Source of the DNA: Gallionella sp.
Lineage (GTDB): Bacteria; Pseudomonadota; Gammaproteobacteria; Burkholderiales; Gallionellaceae
DNA: 46,021 nt
NCBI GenBank assembly: GCA_023229845.1
Contig: JALNYK010000025.1
Coordinates: 1-46,021 of the forward strand
Direction: 5' to 3'
In this document: positions 1 through 7,525 of the stretch, in pieces
How positions within the stretch are numbered: the stretch's first letter is position 1
Layout of the letters: each line of letters opens with the position of its first letter
The notes under the pieces: generated by a model
The model's input: only the letters and a program-made list of their open reading frames with translations
The model's database searches: none
What the model was told of the DNA's origin: nothing
Made by a program: the position numbers and the translations under genes

Positions 1-966
1 GCCGAAGTGGTCAGCCGCGCGACCGGCATCCCGGTCAGCAAGATGATGCAGGGCGAGCGCGACAAGCTGCTGCATATGGAAGCGAAGCTGCACGAGCGTC
101 TGGTGGGGCAGGACGAAGCCGTGCGCCTCGTGTCCGACGCGATCCGTCGTTCGCGCTCCGGCCTGTCCGATCCGAATCGTCCCTACGGCTCGTTCCTGTT
201 CCTCGGCCCCACCGGCGTGGGCAAGACCGAGCTGTGCAAGGCGCTGGCGAACTTCATGTTCGATTCGGAAGACCACCTGATCCGCATCGACATGAGCGAA
301 TACATGGAGAAGCATTCCGTCGCGCGCCTGATCGGTGCGCCGCCCGGCTATGTCGGTTACGAGGAAGGCGGCGGGCTGACAGAGGCTGTTCGCCGCAAGC
401 CCTACAGCGTCATTCTGTTGGACGAGGTGGAGAAGGCGCATCCGGACGTGTTCAACGTGCTGCTGCAGGCGCTGGACGACGGTCGCATGACCGACGGTCA
501 GGGCCGCACCGTGGACTTCAAGAACACCGTGATCGTGATGACCTCCAACCTCGGCAGCCAGATGATCCAGCAGATGTCCGGCGACGACTACCAGGTGATC
601 AAGCTCGCGGTGATGGGCGAGGTGAAGACCTACTTCCGTCCCGAGTTCATCAACCGCATCGACGAGGTGGTGGTGTTCCACGCACTGGACGAAGCGAACA
701 TCAAGAGCATCGCGCGTATCCAGTTGCAGTATCTGGAAAAACGCCTCGCCGCGATGGAGATGAAGCTGGAGGTGAGCGATGCCGCGCTGGCCGAGATCGC
801 CAATGCGGGCTTCGACCCGGTGTACGGCGCAAGGCCGCTGAAACGCGCGATACAGGCGCAACTGGAAAACCCGTTGGCCAAGCATATCCTCGAAGGACAC
901 TTTGCTGCGAAGGACACCATCAAGGTGGACTGCGTATCAGGAGTTATGAGATTTGATAAAGGGTGA
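1..966 (+). CDS. clpB: ATP-dependent chaperone ClpB, C-terminal part (5' end outside window)
   Basis: Partial gene open from base 1 in frame 1; about 321 C-terminal residues are visible. It shows the second AAA+ module of a ClpB/Hsp104 disaggregase: the linker after the middle domain, Walker A GPTGVGKTE (nt 205-231), pore loop GAPPGYVGYEEGG, Walker B VILLDEVEKAH, sensor-1 TSNLGS and sensor-2 YGARPLKR near the end. ClpB works in the cytosol with DnaK to pull proteins out of aggregates. ClpB is preferred over ClpA/ClpC because of the ATGIPVSKM linker and the lack of an IGF loop in this module. A strong terminator follows about 100 nt downstream, so it ends its transcript. Confidence 0.95.
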   Translation, partial: AEVVSRATGIPVSKMMQGERDKLLHMEAKLHERLVGQDEAVRLVSDAIRRSRSGLSDPNRPYGSFLFLGPTGVGKTELCKALANFMFDSEDHLIRIDMSEYMEKHSVARLIGAPPGYVGYEEGGGLTEAVRRKPYSVILLDEVEKAHPDVFNVLLQALDDGRMTDGQGRTVDFKNTVIVMTSNLGSQMIQQMSGDDYQVIKLAVMGEVKTYFRPEFINRIDEVVVFHALDEANIKSIARIQLQYLEKRLAAMEMKLEVSDAALAEIANAGFDPVYGARPLKRAIQAQLENPLAKHILEGHFAAKDTIKVDCVSGVMRFDKG

Positions 967-984
967 CACCCGCAAGGGGTGGGC

Positions 985-1020
985 CGTGGCTGTATAGCCG
1001 CTAAAGCGGCAACAACCACG
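985..1020. repeat. Nested hairpin downstream of clpB
   Basis: Outer arms CGTGG (985-989) and CCACG (1016-1020) enclose a tight inner hairpin GCCGCT-AA-AGCGGC (997-1010). It lies between the clpB stop and the terminator, so it would be in the clpB 3' UTR. It could protect the mRNA 3' end or be one copy of a dispersed palindromic repeat. No second copy was seen in the window. Confidence 0.45.
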
Positions 1021-1064
1021 CACTGCGGTTCGAGAAAGGGTAATCGGAGCCTACGCGTTATTGG

Positions 1065-1100
1065 AACGACAAAAGGCTGCTTCGGCAGCCTTTTGTCGTT
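1065..1100. terminator. Strong intrinsic terminator after clpB
   Basis: A perfect 16-bp stem, AACGACAAAAGGCTGC (1065-1080) pairing with 1085-1100, closes a TTCG tetraloop. The descending arm contains TTTT and ends in GTT. The shape suits termination of clpB transcription. Confidence 0.85.
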
Positions 1101-1148
1101 TGTGAGGCGCGAATCGTAAAAGTTGTTTAGGTGCAATTTGTTACGTCA

Positions 1149-1192
1149 CTTTTTACATTATTTGACATCATATGTGCAAATAATGTAAAAAG
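1149..1192. promoter_or_regulatory. Perfect 16-bp inverted repeat overlapping the promoter of the DUF4143 ATPase
   Basis: Arms CTTTTTACATTATTTG (1149-1164) and its exact complement (1177-1192) flank a 12-nt centre with the palindrome CATATG. A consensus -35 TTGACA (1162-1167) lies across the first arm, and a -10-like TGTAAA (1184-1189, 16-bp spacer) lies in the second arm. The start codon is at 1198 and no Shine-Dalgarno sequence is visible. Inferred: an operator covering the promoter, with a leaderless or near-leaderless mRNA. Confidence 0.55.
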
Positions 1193-1197
1193 CGCCC

Positions 1198-2646
1198 ATG
1201 TCATTGACCCAATACCCTTTTCTGGATACCTACAACCCGTGGTGGAAAGACGGCGAGGCGGCTTTTGCCGGTTTGCCCGAATTCCATCGCGACGTGTTCG
1301 ACGATCTCTATGCCGACATTCAGCGTCTGCCGCAAATGATTTCGGTGACGGGGCCGCGTCGCGTGGGCAAGAGCACTTTGCTCAGGCAGTGCATCCGCAA
1401 ACTGATCCAGGAGCACGGACAGGAACAGGCGCAACGCATCGTCTATTTCACCATGGACGACCCGGCGTTGCTGTTGCCGCATGTGGATATGGATCGTTTC
1501 TTCGAAGATTTGGTGGCGGAGTTCGCCAGGCGGGCGAAGGATGGCGCGGTGTATCTGTTCCTCGACGAGATACAGAAATTTCCGCGCTGGGAGCTTTACC
1601 TCAAGAAACATTACGACCTGAAAACGCCGGTGCGATTCGTGGTGTCGGGTTCGGCCTCCGCACCGATCTTTCGCAAGTCGCGCGAGAGCTTGTTGGGGCG
1701 GATACATGACTATCAGGTGTTGCCGTTTAGTTTTCGGGAATTCTATTGTTTTCCAATGAGAAATCTCGCTGCGTCGCGAGAGCTAAAGCAAGCGGGTAAT
1801 CGGTTGCGAGTAAATCGCACCCCAAAGGAATTGGTCGCGGCCTTGATATATGTGGTTTCAGTAGCATCATCGGAATCATGCGTCGCTGACGATGCTTTAC
1901 GCACCTTTTTCTTCGAAGGCGGCTTCCCCGAAGTCTGGAACCTCCCCGACATCCTCGCCAAGCAGGAATACCTCTACCAGAACCAGATCGAGCGTGTGAT
2001 CTTCGAGGACTTGCTGGTGGCGGCGGAGTTTCGCAAGCCGGAGATGTTGCGCCGTTTTTATCTCGGTCTGTTGGCGGAGCCGGGGCGCGAGACCAATGTC
2101 ACCAAGCTGTCCAAAGATATCGGCATCACGGCATCGACGATCACCACTTATTTCCCGCTGCTGGAAGCAACCGATCTGGTGTGGCGTTTGCACAAATACA
2201 CCGGCAGCAAGGCGACGGCGAAGGCGGGCAATTTCAAGAGTTACCTGGTCGATCTGGCGGTGCGCAATGCGGTGCTCAAGCTCACCCCGGAACGTTTGCT
2301 GGCGGACGATCAGGTGCTGGGTCTGTATGCGGAAAACATCGTCGCCAACCATCTGCGTCGCTGGCCGGGGCTGGTGGAGTTGGCCTATTTCCGCGAGCGC
2401 AACAACGAGCTGGATTTCATCGTCGATCTGGGCGCGACGCGCATCGGCATCGAAGTGAAATATCGCGCCACGCTGAATGACCGCGAGTTATCCAAGAGTC
2501 GCGAAATCGCGGAGTCGCTCGGTTGCGAAGCCTTTGTTGTGGTCTGCAAAGATCGTCCCGACGATGCGCTGGAAAAGCGCTTGCAGGAGAAGTCGAAAAT
2601 TCCGCTGGCGGTCGTTCCCTTGGCGGATTTTTTGTTGCTGTTTTGA
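1198..2646 (+). CDS. AAA_14/DUF4143-type ATPase
   Basis: 482-residue protein of the AAA_14-DUF4143 family. P-loop GPRRVGKST is at residues 52-60, Walker B YLFLDEIQKF at about 119-128, and the sensor-like VVSGSAS follows. The C-terminal DUF4143 part ends in a restriction-nuclease-like patch, NNELDFIVD...IGIEVKY (about 402-423), matching the E-D-EVK pattern of PD-(D/E)XK folds. The biological role of the family is unknown; members are common in accessory DNA. The start at 1198 lacks an SD and sits just after a palindromic promoter. Residues of about 182-235 (nt 1741-1905) use AT-rich, rare codons (AGA, CTA, ATA, TTA) unlike the rest, suggesting a mosaic patch. Confidence 0.85.
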   Translation: MSLTQYPFLDTYNPWWKDGEAAFAGLPEFHRDVFDDLYADIQRLPQMISVTGPRRVGKSTLLRQCIRKLIQEHGQEQAQRIVYFTMDDPALLLPHVDMDRFFEDLVAEFARRAKDGAVYLFLDEIQKFPRWELYLKKHYDLKTPVRFVVSGSASAPIFRKSRESLLGRIHDYQVLPFSFREFYCFPMRNLAASRELKQAGNRLRVNRTPKELVAALIYVVSVASSESCVADDALRTFFFEGGFPEVWNLPDILAKQEYLYQNQIERVIFEDLLVAAEFRKPEMLRRFYLGLLAEPGRETNVTKLSKDIGITASTITTYFPLLEATDLVWRLHKYTGSKATAKAGNFKSYLVDLAVRNAVLKLTPERLLADDQVLGLYAENIVANHLRRWPGLVELAYFRERNNELDFIVDLGATRIGIEVKYRATLNDRELSKSREIAESLGCEAFVVVCKDRPDDALEKRLQEKSKIPLAVVPLADFLLLF

Positions 2647-2715
2647 CCCGACAGCGGCGATGGGTTCGAGAAGGGGTGATGGAACTCCTTCCCGGGGAAT
2701 GGGCCGAACCAATCT

Positions 2716-2748
2716 GACTGGCGAGCAAGCGAAAAAGGGTTGCCAGTC
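2716..2748 (+). promoter_or_regulatory. Hairpin in the leader of the HPF/cold-shock gene
   Basis: Arms GACTGGC (2716-2722) and GCCAGTC (2742-2748) flank a 19-nt loop. The hairpin lies 26 nt before the start codon and just upstream of the strong SD AGAAGGAGG. It could affect translation start or be a weak terminator for the ATPase gene. There is no T-tract. Confidence 0.3.
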
Positions 2749-2774
2749 TGTCAACCGATCAGAAGGAGGCCATC

Positions 2775-3323
2775 ATGCAGATACCATTGCAAATCACCGT
2801 TCGTGACGTTAACCAGTCTGAGGCTGTCGAGGCGCGCATCCGGCAGAAGGTGGAGAAGCTGGAGGAGTTCTCCAGCCACATCATCTCCTGCCGCGTGGTG
2901 CTGGAGGCGCCGCACAAGCACAAGCATCAGGGCAAGCAATACAACCTGCGCATCGACATTGGCGTTCCCGGCAACGAGATCGTCGTCAATCGCGATCATC
3001 ACGAGGATGTATTCGTCGCGCTACGCGACGGCTTCGACGCCGCCAAGCGCCAGCTCGAAGAGTACGAGCGCCGCATGCAGCGCAAGACCAAGACGCACTC
3101 CCCCGAGCTCGTCGGCCAGGTGCTGCGGCTCTTCCCGGAGGATGGCATAGGCTTCATCGCCGGCCCGGACGGCACCGAGCTTTACTTCGACCGCGCGAGC
3201 GTCGTGAACTCGCCCTTCGAGCATCTGAAGGAGGGAGACGAGGTCAAGTTCATCGAGACGATCGCGGCCGAGGGGGCGCAGGCGAAGCGCGTGAGCATAG
3301 GCCACCACCATGGGCCGCAGTAA
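2775..3323 (+). CDS. Ribosome hibernation-promoting factor (HPF/RaiA) fused to a cold-shock domain
   Basis: 182 residues. Residues 1-105 are a sigma54-modulation/HPF/RaiA domain, beginning MQIPLQITVRD and with the basic KRQLEEYERR segment that binds 16S rRNA in this family. Residues of about 115-178 are a cold-shock/S1-like OB fold with GIGFIAGPDGTELYFD (an RNP-like GFGF variant) and VKFIE. HPF proteins bind the small subunit and stall or dimerise ribosomes in stress; the OB fold presumably adds RNA binding. SD AGAAGGAGG (2761-2769) fixes the start. The gene is followed at once by an intrinsic terminator, so it may be monocistronic. Confidence 0.9.
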   Translation: MQIPLQITVRDVNQSEAVEARIRQKVEKLEEFSSHIISCRVVLEAPHKHKHQGKQYNLRIDIGVPGNEIVVNRDHHEDVFVALRDGFDAAKRQLEEYERRMQRKTKTHSPELVGQVLRLFPEDGIGFIAGPDGTELYFDRASVVNSPFEHLKEGDEVKFIETIAAEGAQAKRVSIGHHHGPQ

Positions 3324-3365
3324 GCGGTGATCGCGGCAGTCTTTGGATGAGGTAGCTTCAAACAG

Positions 3366-3389
3366 AAAGCCCGGCATCGCCGGGCTTTT
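3366..3389 (+). terminator. Intrinsic terminator after the HPF/cold-shock gene
   Basis: Stem AAAGCCCGGC (3366-3375), ATC loop, GCCGGGCTTT (3379-3388), then one further T. The A and T tracts on either side allow it to work in both directions, also ending the minus-strand transcript of the small gene at 3461-3610. Confidence 0.85.
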
Positions 3390-3460
3390 GCTGTCTGCTG
3401 CTTCCGTGTGACGAGAACCGTGGGGCCGTCTTCGATCGTTGCTTGCGCCGATATCGGCGT

Positions 3461-3610
3461 TCAGTGATGAGTGGTATCGGGAGTAATCAGCGGCTGGACA
3501 TCGTGCATATGTTTCTTCGCACGTTTGGCCATCTTTTTCTCCTTCGGCGTCATCATGGGCTCTTTCTTCATGTCTTTGTCCCGATTTGCATGATGTGACG
3601 ATTTGGGCAT
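3461..3610 (-). CDS. Small basic Lys/Met/His-rich protein, unknown function
   Basis: 49-residue reading frame starting MPKSSHHANRDKDMKKEP and ending PDTTHH. It has many Lys and Met, His at both ends, and no hydrophobic segment. The start is supported by a good SD, AAGGAG, 7 nt upstream (complement of 3618-3623). It lies 36 nt downstream of the exonuclease gene on the same strand and ends before a bidirectional terminator, so it is probably the last gene of that unit. Role unknown; the composition fits a nucleic-acid- or metal-binding peptide, but nothing identifies it. Confidence 0.55.
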   Translation of the reverse strand: MPKSSHHANRDKDMKKEPMMTPKEKKMAKRAKKHMHDVQPLITPDTTHH

Positions 3611-3646
3611 GATCCAACTCCTTATAGTGATTAAGGAAAGTTCATC

Positions 3647-4306
3647 CTACTCCAATGAATCGGCTTTGTCTGTACGCAGTTCAGGTTGCTCCAATCCCAT
3701 GATCGGCAGGTCTTCGCGGTTCAGGTCGAGCGCCTCCAGCACTTTCAGCGCCGCGTAGGCGTCGTTTGCCGCATAGAGCAATTGCTGCGCGGTGAGTCGG
3801 AGTTGCGACCAGTTGGAAGTGGTCACATGCCGGGACTTGGCGAAGCGCCGCTTCAACACCAGGCCCACCGCCGCCCGCACGCCCATTTCCTTGTGGTAAC
3901 CGTCCATGCTGAACACCGTGTTCAGGTCCACCACCGCGTTGAAATGCACGCCCAGTTTCGCGCGGATATGTTTGCGATCCGATCTGAGACCGAAGCCGAC
4001 CTTGAGCACTTGTTCCGATTGCAGCAGTTCGAGCAGGAACGGGTGTCCCTCCGCCCGGTGCAGTTGAAACAGGTAGGCCTTGTGGTGCAGCGCGAACTGC
4101 ACCACATGCGGCCCTTCGCTGACATCGCCCGCGACGAACGTCGGCCTGGATTCGGTATCGAATCCGACGATGCCCGCAGTCCTGATCTCGGTCGCAGCAG
4201 TCGCGAATTCCTCTTCGGTCGTCGGCACATGGATGCAATCCAGCGTGAGGCCGACGAACGGCTCCATTAGCGCGATTTCGGGTTTGGTCGGGGCGAGTTT
4301 TTTCAC
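3647..4306 (-). CDS. DEDD-family 3'-5' exonuclease (RNase D/WRN-type domain)
   Basis: About 219 residues with one DEDDy exonuclease domain: ExoI GFDTESRP (two acidic metal ligands), ExoII in KVGFGLRSDRKHI, and ExoIII QLLYAANDAYAAL with Tyr and Asp. There is no HRDC domain, so it is a small stand-alone exonuclease rather than RNase D itself. The GTG at 4306 is preferred because it overlaps the stop of the upstream RlmN-like gene (GTGA), typical of translational coupling. An in-frame ATG at 4372 would overlap that gene by 70 nt. The substrate (RNA or DNA) cannot be told. It is cotranscribed with an rRNA-modification-type enzyme, which leans towards RNA. Confidence 0.85.
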   Translation of the reverse strand: MKKLAPTKPEIALMEPFVGLTLDCIHVPTTEEEFATAATEIRTAGIVGFDTESRPTFVAGDVSEGPHVVQFALHHKAYLFQLHRAEGHPFLLELLQSEQVLKVGFGLRSDRKHIRAKLGVHFNAVVDLNTVFSMDGYHKEMGVRAAVGLVLKRRFAKSRHVTTSNWSQLRLTAQQLLYAANDAYAALKVLEALDLNREDLPIMGLEQPELRTDKADSLE

Positions 4307-5439
4307 GGGGTCTGAGCCTTGATTCGAACGGTTTCTTTTGCTTTCTCCGCACGCGCCCTTAATTGTCCGCAAGCGCCCTCGATCTCCTGTCCCGCCGAGT
4401 CACGCAACTGGGTCACGAGGCCGCGCTGCTTGAGCGTGCCGACGATGCGTGCCAGGCGTTCGCCTGACGGGCGGCGGTAGGGCAGGCCGTCCACGTCGTT
4501 GAAGGGGATGAAGTTCATGATCGCGTATTTCCCGGAGAGCAATTCGACGATGCGCTCCAGCTCGGCGTCGCCATCATTGACGCCCTCGATCAGCGTCCAC
4601 TGGTACTGCACCGGATAGCCGGTCGCGCGTGCATACGCCTCGGCGCGCTCCACCAGCTCATCGACGGGTATCTGCGGCGCATGCGGCAGCAGTTTCGCGC
4701 GCAGCGCGTCGTCGGTGGTGTGCAGCGACAGCGCGAGCGCGGGTTTTACCGCGGGAATTGGAGATTGCTTTTCACGATTGCTCCCTCGCCCGCTTGCGGG
4801 AGAGGGTTGGGGAGAGGGCTTGTGAGTCAGTCCCTCCATTAGCCGCTCGAACACCCGCAAATCCCCCACCGTAGAAAGCACGAGATTCTTGTGCCCGATG
4901 TTGCCCTGCATTCCGAGCACGTCTATCGCTTCGAGTACGTTGTCGAGATTGTGCGCCGGTTCGCCCATGCCCATGAATACCACCTTGCTCACCGCGCGAC
5001 GACGGCGCGCGAGCACAACTTGCGCGACGATCTCGGCGCTGCCGAGCTGGCGCAGGAGCCCCGCGCGACCGCTCATGCAGAACACGCAGCCCACCGCGCA
5101 ACCCACCTGTGTCGAGACGCACAGCCCGCCGCGCGGCAGCAGCACGCTTTCCACCATCTGGCCGTCGTGCAGCGCCACCAGCAGCCGCGCGACCTCGTCG
5201 TCGGCGGGATATTCACCATGCAACCGCGCCAGCCCATCCAGCTCCGCTTCGATGGTTGGCAGCTCGTTGCGCATCGCCGCCGGAAAGAAAGTCGCCGCGG
5301 GGCTGCCCTTGCGGTCGTAAGAACTCACCTGGCTCCAGCCGCGCAGCAGGCGGTCTTCGTGGCAGGGCTTGCAGCCAAGGTCGCGCAGGCGTTCGCGGAG
5401 GTCGGAGATGCGCAGCGGGGAGGGAGAGGCAGGAATCAA
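4303..5439 (-). CDS. RlmN-like radical SAM RNA methyltransferase with an in-frame repeat insertion
   Basis: 378 residues. The radical SAM [4Fe-4S] motif is C114-x3-C118-x2-C121 in VGCAVGCVFC. C107 (GLCVSTQVG) and C357 (EIEGACGQL) align with the methyl-carrying and catalytic Cys pair of RlmN. GMGEPAHNLDNV and LALSLHTTDD are family signatures. RlmN makes 2-methyladenosine in 23S rRNA and some tRNAs. The CMSG after the cluster differs from the usual CSTA-type sequence, so this may be a divergent paralogue. Residues of about 206-227 (KPSPQPSPASGRG...) are encoded by a REP-type palindrome and lie between conserved blocks. The start is TTG at 5439 without a clear SD; no better upstream start exists. 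Confidence 0.8.
   Translation of the reverse strand: MIPASPSPLRISDLRERLRDLGCKPCHEDRLLRGWSQVSSYDRKGSPAATFFPAAMRNELPTIEAELDGLARLHGEYPADDEVARLLVALHDGQMVESVLLPRGGLCVSTQVGCAVGCVFCMSGRAGLLRQLGSAEIVAQVVLARRRRAVSKVVFMGMGEPAHNLDNVLEAIDVLGMQGNIGHKNLVLSTVGDLRVFERLMEGLTHKPSPQPSPASGRGSNREKQSPIPAVKPALALSLHTTDDALRAKLLPHAPQIPVDELVERAEAYARATGYPVQYQWTLIEGVNDGDAELERIVELLSGKYAIMNFIPFNDVDGLPYRRPSGERLARIVGTLKQRGLVTQLRDSAGQEIEGACGQLRARAEKAKETVRIKAQTP
4781..4825. repeat. REP-type palindromic repeat inside a coding sequence
   Basis: Core palindrome CTCgCCCGCttGCGGGaGAG (4785-4804), followed by GGTTGGGGAGAGGG. This is the common 'CCCAACCCTCTCCC' type of bacterial dispersed repeat, normally intergenic. Here it lies inside the RlmN-like gene and is translated without a stop or frameshift. 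A related sequence (ACCCTCTCCCTGGCCCTCCCCC) occurs at about 21778-21800. Confidence 0.7.
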
Positions 5440-5529
5440 CGTGAATTCAATAAATGATTGTGGGGGAAGCGGCGCAGATTTTAACCCAAGCCCCGACCGG
5501 ACATCGCGTGTCGGAGATATCCCAGCTTG

Positions 5530-6435
5530 CTACTTCCCGCGCGGTTTCCCCCGGTTCGAAGAACGCTCCGGTTTTGATGCCTTCCCGGCCGCCTGTTTGG
5601 ATACTTGCCGCCCCTGCAGGCGTTCCTTGAGCACTTGCATGAGATCGATTACGTTGCTTTCGGCTTCGACCGCTTCGGGTTCCTCGGGGGCCGGCAGCAC
5701 GTCGGTGCCGGCCTTGAGTTTCGCTTCGATGCGCTGCATCAGGTCCCGGGTGTGCCGGTCGCTCAAGAGTTCGCCGTCGAATCGTTTGCGCATGGACTTG
5801 CCGATGGCGGCGCGCATGCGCTCGACGAGCGCTTTATCGGCGGGCTGTCGTTTGGGCAGGCCGACCTGCTCGGGCGTGCGCAGCTCGTCGTGGAAGCGCA
5901 GCGTCTCCGCCCGCAGGATGCCGCGCTCGGCGATGATCGCCACCAGGTAATCCTTGCCGTGCATCACGAAGCTGGCGATGCCGACCCGCTGCTCGTCTTC
6001 CATGCTTTTGGCCAGCAGGCGGTATGCCTTGGTCGTATCGCTGTCGGGCACCAGAAAATACGCGCGCTCGAAATAGACCGGATTGATCGAGCTTAAGGGC
6101 ACGAACCGTTTCAGGTCGATCTCGCGCGACTTCTTCGGCTCCAGCGCCTCCAGTTCCTCGTCTTCGACCACCACATAGTGATACTTCTCGATCTCGTAAC
6201 TGCGCACGATGTCGTCGCGCTCCAGCGGCTGCCTGTCGTTTTCGCCGAAGAACTGCCGCTTGAGCAACGCCCCGTTGGCATCCACCATCTTCAGCGCGAT
6301 CTTGCCGCGATGGGCGGGGAACAGGCTCACCGGAAGGCTTACCAGCCCGAACGCGATGATGCCGGACCAGATGGCGTGCGGCTGCTCCTGCTCCAGATCC
6401 TCTTCCTCTGCTTGATTGCTGTCGTCTTTGTCCAT
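5530..6435 (-). CDS. ku: Non-homologous end-joining protein Ku (copy 1)
   Basis: 301 residues. The Ku core runs from AIWSGIIAFGLVSLPVSLF (about 21-39) through DIVRSYEIEKYHYVVVEDEELE and FLVPDSDTTKAYRLLAKSME. The last ~50 residues are a basic Lys/Arg-rich tail (KERLQGRQVSKQAAGKASK...), the type of extension that in other Ku proteins binds DNA and recruits LigD. Bacterial Ku forms a homodimeric ring on double-strand ends. SD GGTGGTGAG precedes the ATG. It is the last gene of a minus-strand ligD-ku-ku set. With a second Ku next to it, the two may form a heterodimer as proposed for some rhizobial pairs. Confidence 0.95.
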   Translation of the reverse strand: MDKDDSNQAEEEDLEQEQPHAIWSGIIAFGLVSLPVSLFPAHRGKIALKMVDANGALLKRQFFGENDRQPLERDDIVRSYEIEKYHYVVVEDEELEALEPKKSREIDLKRFVPLSSINPVYFERAYFLVPDSDTTKAYRLLAKSMEDEQRVGIASFVMHGKDYLVAIIAERGILRAETLRFHDELRTPEQVGLPKRQPADKALVERMRAAIGKSMRKRFDGELLSDRHTRDLMQRIEAKLKAGTDVLPAPEEPEAVEAESNVIDLMQVLKERLQGRQVSKQAAGKASKPERSSNRGKPRGK

Positions 6436-6499
6436 GTCTCACCACCTTTCCTTATGCCGCATCAGAAGTTGTCTTGGAAATTCGCGAGGAGGGATGGAT

Positions 6500-6592
6500 G
6501 CAAGGCGCACGGAGCGGAGAAACCGGAATGTACTTTTGTACATGAGGATTTCGAGCACCGCGCAACGCAGCAGACGCCCTCCGCAGCAATTT
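6500..6592. repeat. Imperfect palindromic intergenic sequence between the two ku genes
   Basis: The 157-nt gap between the ku genes has no gene. It holds an imperfect inverted structure centred on TGTACTTTTGTACA (6531-6544), with partly complementary flanks GCGCACGGAGCGG and GAGCACCGCGC. It may be a dispersed repeat and could attenuate transcription into the second ku. Inference only. Confidence 0.4.
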
Positions 6593-7372
6593 TCACGCGT
6601 GTTTGCGAACCTGTTGGATGCTGGCTTCCAGCGCCTGACCGACATCCATGCCGCGTTCGTGCTGCGGCGGCGCCAGCGTGCGCACCTTTTTTCCGTGAGC
6701 CTTGGCATCCAGCATCGCAAGCACGCGCTCGCGGAATTCATCGTGATACTCCTGCGGCTCGAAATTCGCCTCCAGCATCTCGATCAACTGCCGCGCCATG
6801 CCCAGCTCGCGCGGGTCCAGCGGAGGCCCCTCGGGAGCGGCGAGCGATTCCACCGGAATCACTTCTTCCGCGTGGTGCAGCGACATCAGCATCGGATAGC
6901 CCTGATACAACTGCAGCGCGCCGACATAGGATTTGTTGCGCATCGTCCAGCGCGCCAGACCCTCCACCTGCATGGACTCCAGCGCATCGGCCAGCGCGAA
7001 AAATTCCGCGCTGTCTTCATCCGGCCCGAGGTAATAGGGGCGGTTGTACCAGCGATGGTCGATCACTTGATGCGGCAGGAAACCGAGGATCTCGATATCG
7101 CGTGTAGGCTCCGGTTCCAGCGCCTCCAGCTCCGACGGGTTCAGCAACACCCGCTCGCCGGATTCGGTGATGTAGGCGCGCCCGGTGTTCGCATAAGGCA
7201 CCACCTCGTCGGTCTCCGGGTTGACGAAGAATTGATGCACCGGCTCCAGATCGCCGCGGTGCAGCAGCCGGAAGTGCACGTTGCGATCTTCGATGGCGCC
7301 GTACAACTTCACCGGCACGCGGATCGCATCGAAACGGATCACCCCTTTCCACATCGCGCGGATAGTCATCAT
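6593..7372 (-). CDS. ku: Non-homologous end-joining protein Ku (copy 2)
   Basis: 259 residues. Ku core from MWKGVIRFDAIRVPVKLYGA through YITESGERVLLNPSELEALEPE, YYLGPDEDSAEFFALADALE and RWTMRNKSYVGALQLYQGYPM. It has only a short C-terminal extension and lacks the long basic tail of the neighbouring copy. The sequence is clearly divergent from copy 1, so this is an old duplication or separate acquisition. AAGGAGGTG ends 1 nt before the first of two tandem ATGs; the second (7369) has the better spacing and may be the true start. It lies between ligD and copy 1 on the same strand. Confidence 0.95.
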   Translation of the reverse strand: MMTIRAMWKGVIRFDAIRVPVKLYGAIEDRNVHFRLLHRGDLEPVHQFFVNPETDEVVPYANTGRAYITESGERVLLNPSELEALEPEPTRDIEILGFLPHQVIDHRWYNRPYYLGPDEDSAEFFALADALESMQVEGLARWTMRNKSYVGALQLYQGYPMLMSLHHAEEVIPVESLAAPEGPPLDPRELGMARQLIEMLEANFEPQEYHDEFRERVLAMLDAKAHGKKVRTLAPPQHERGMDVGQALEASIQQVRKHA

Positions 7373-7397
7373 GCACCTCCTTCGTTTCCGAAAATCC

Positions 7398-7525
7398 CGT
7401 CATTCCGGCGAAGGCCGGAATCCAGTTGATAAACAAATCCCCACGTAAGTGGGACGACGCCTTAGGTTTTGTCTGCTTCGCAGCACCTATTTATTCGCTG
7501 GATTCCGGCCTTCGCCGGAATGACG
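7398..7525. repeat. Pair of identical 28-bp palindromic repeats in opposite orientation
   Basis: The 28-nt unit at 7398-7425 (CGTCATTCCGGCG...) recurs as an exact reverse complement at 7498-7525, separated by 72 nt. Each unit is itself a small palindrome (CCGGCGAAGGCCGG core). This is the common 'GTCATTCCGGCGAAGGCCGGAAT' dispersed repeat of proteobacteria. The second unit lies inside the 3' end of ligD and codes for its last residues. A truncated third copy is at 12470-12481. Confidence 0.85.
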
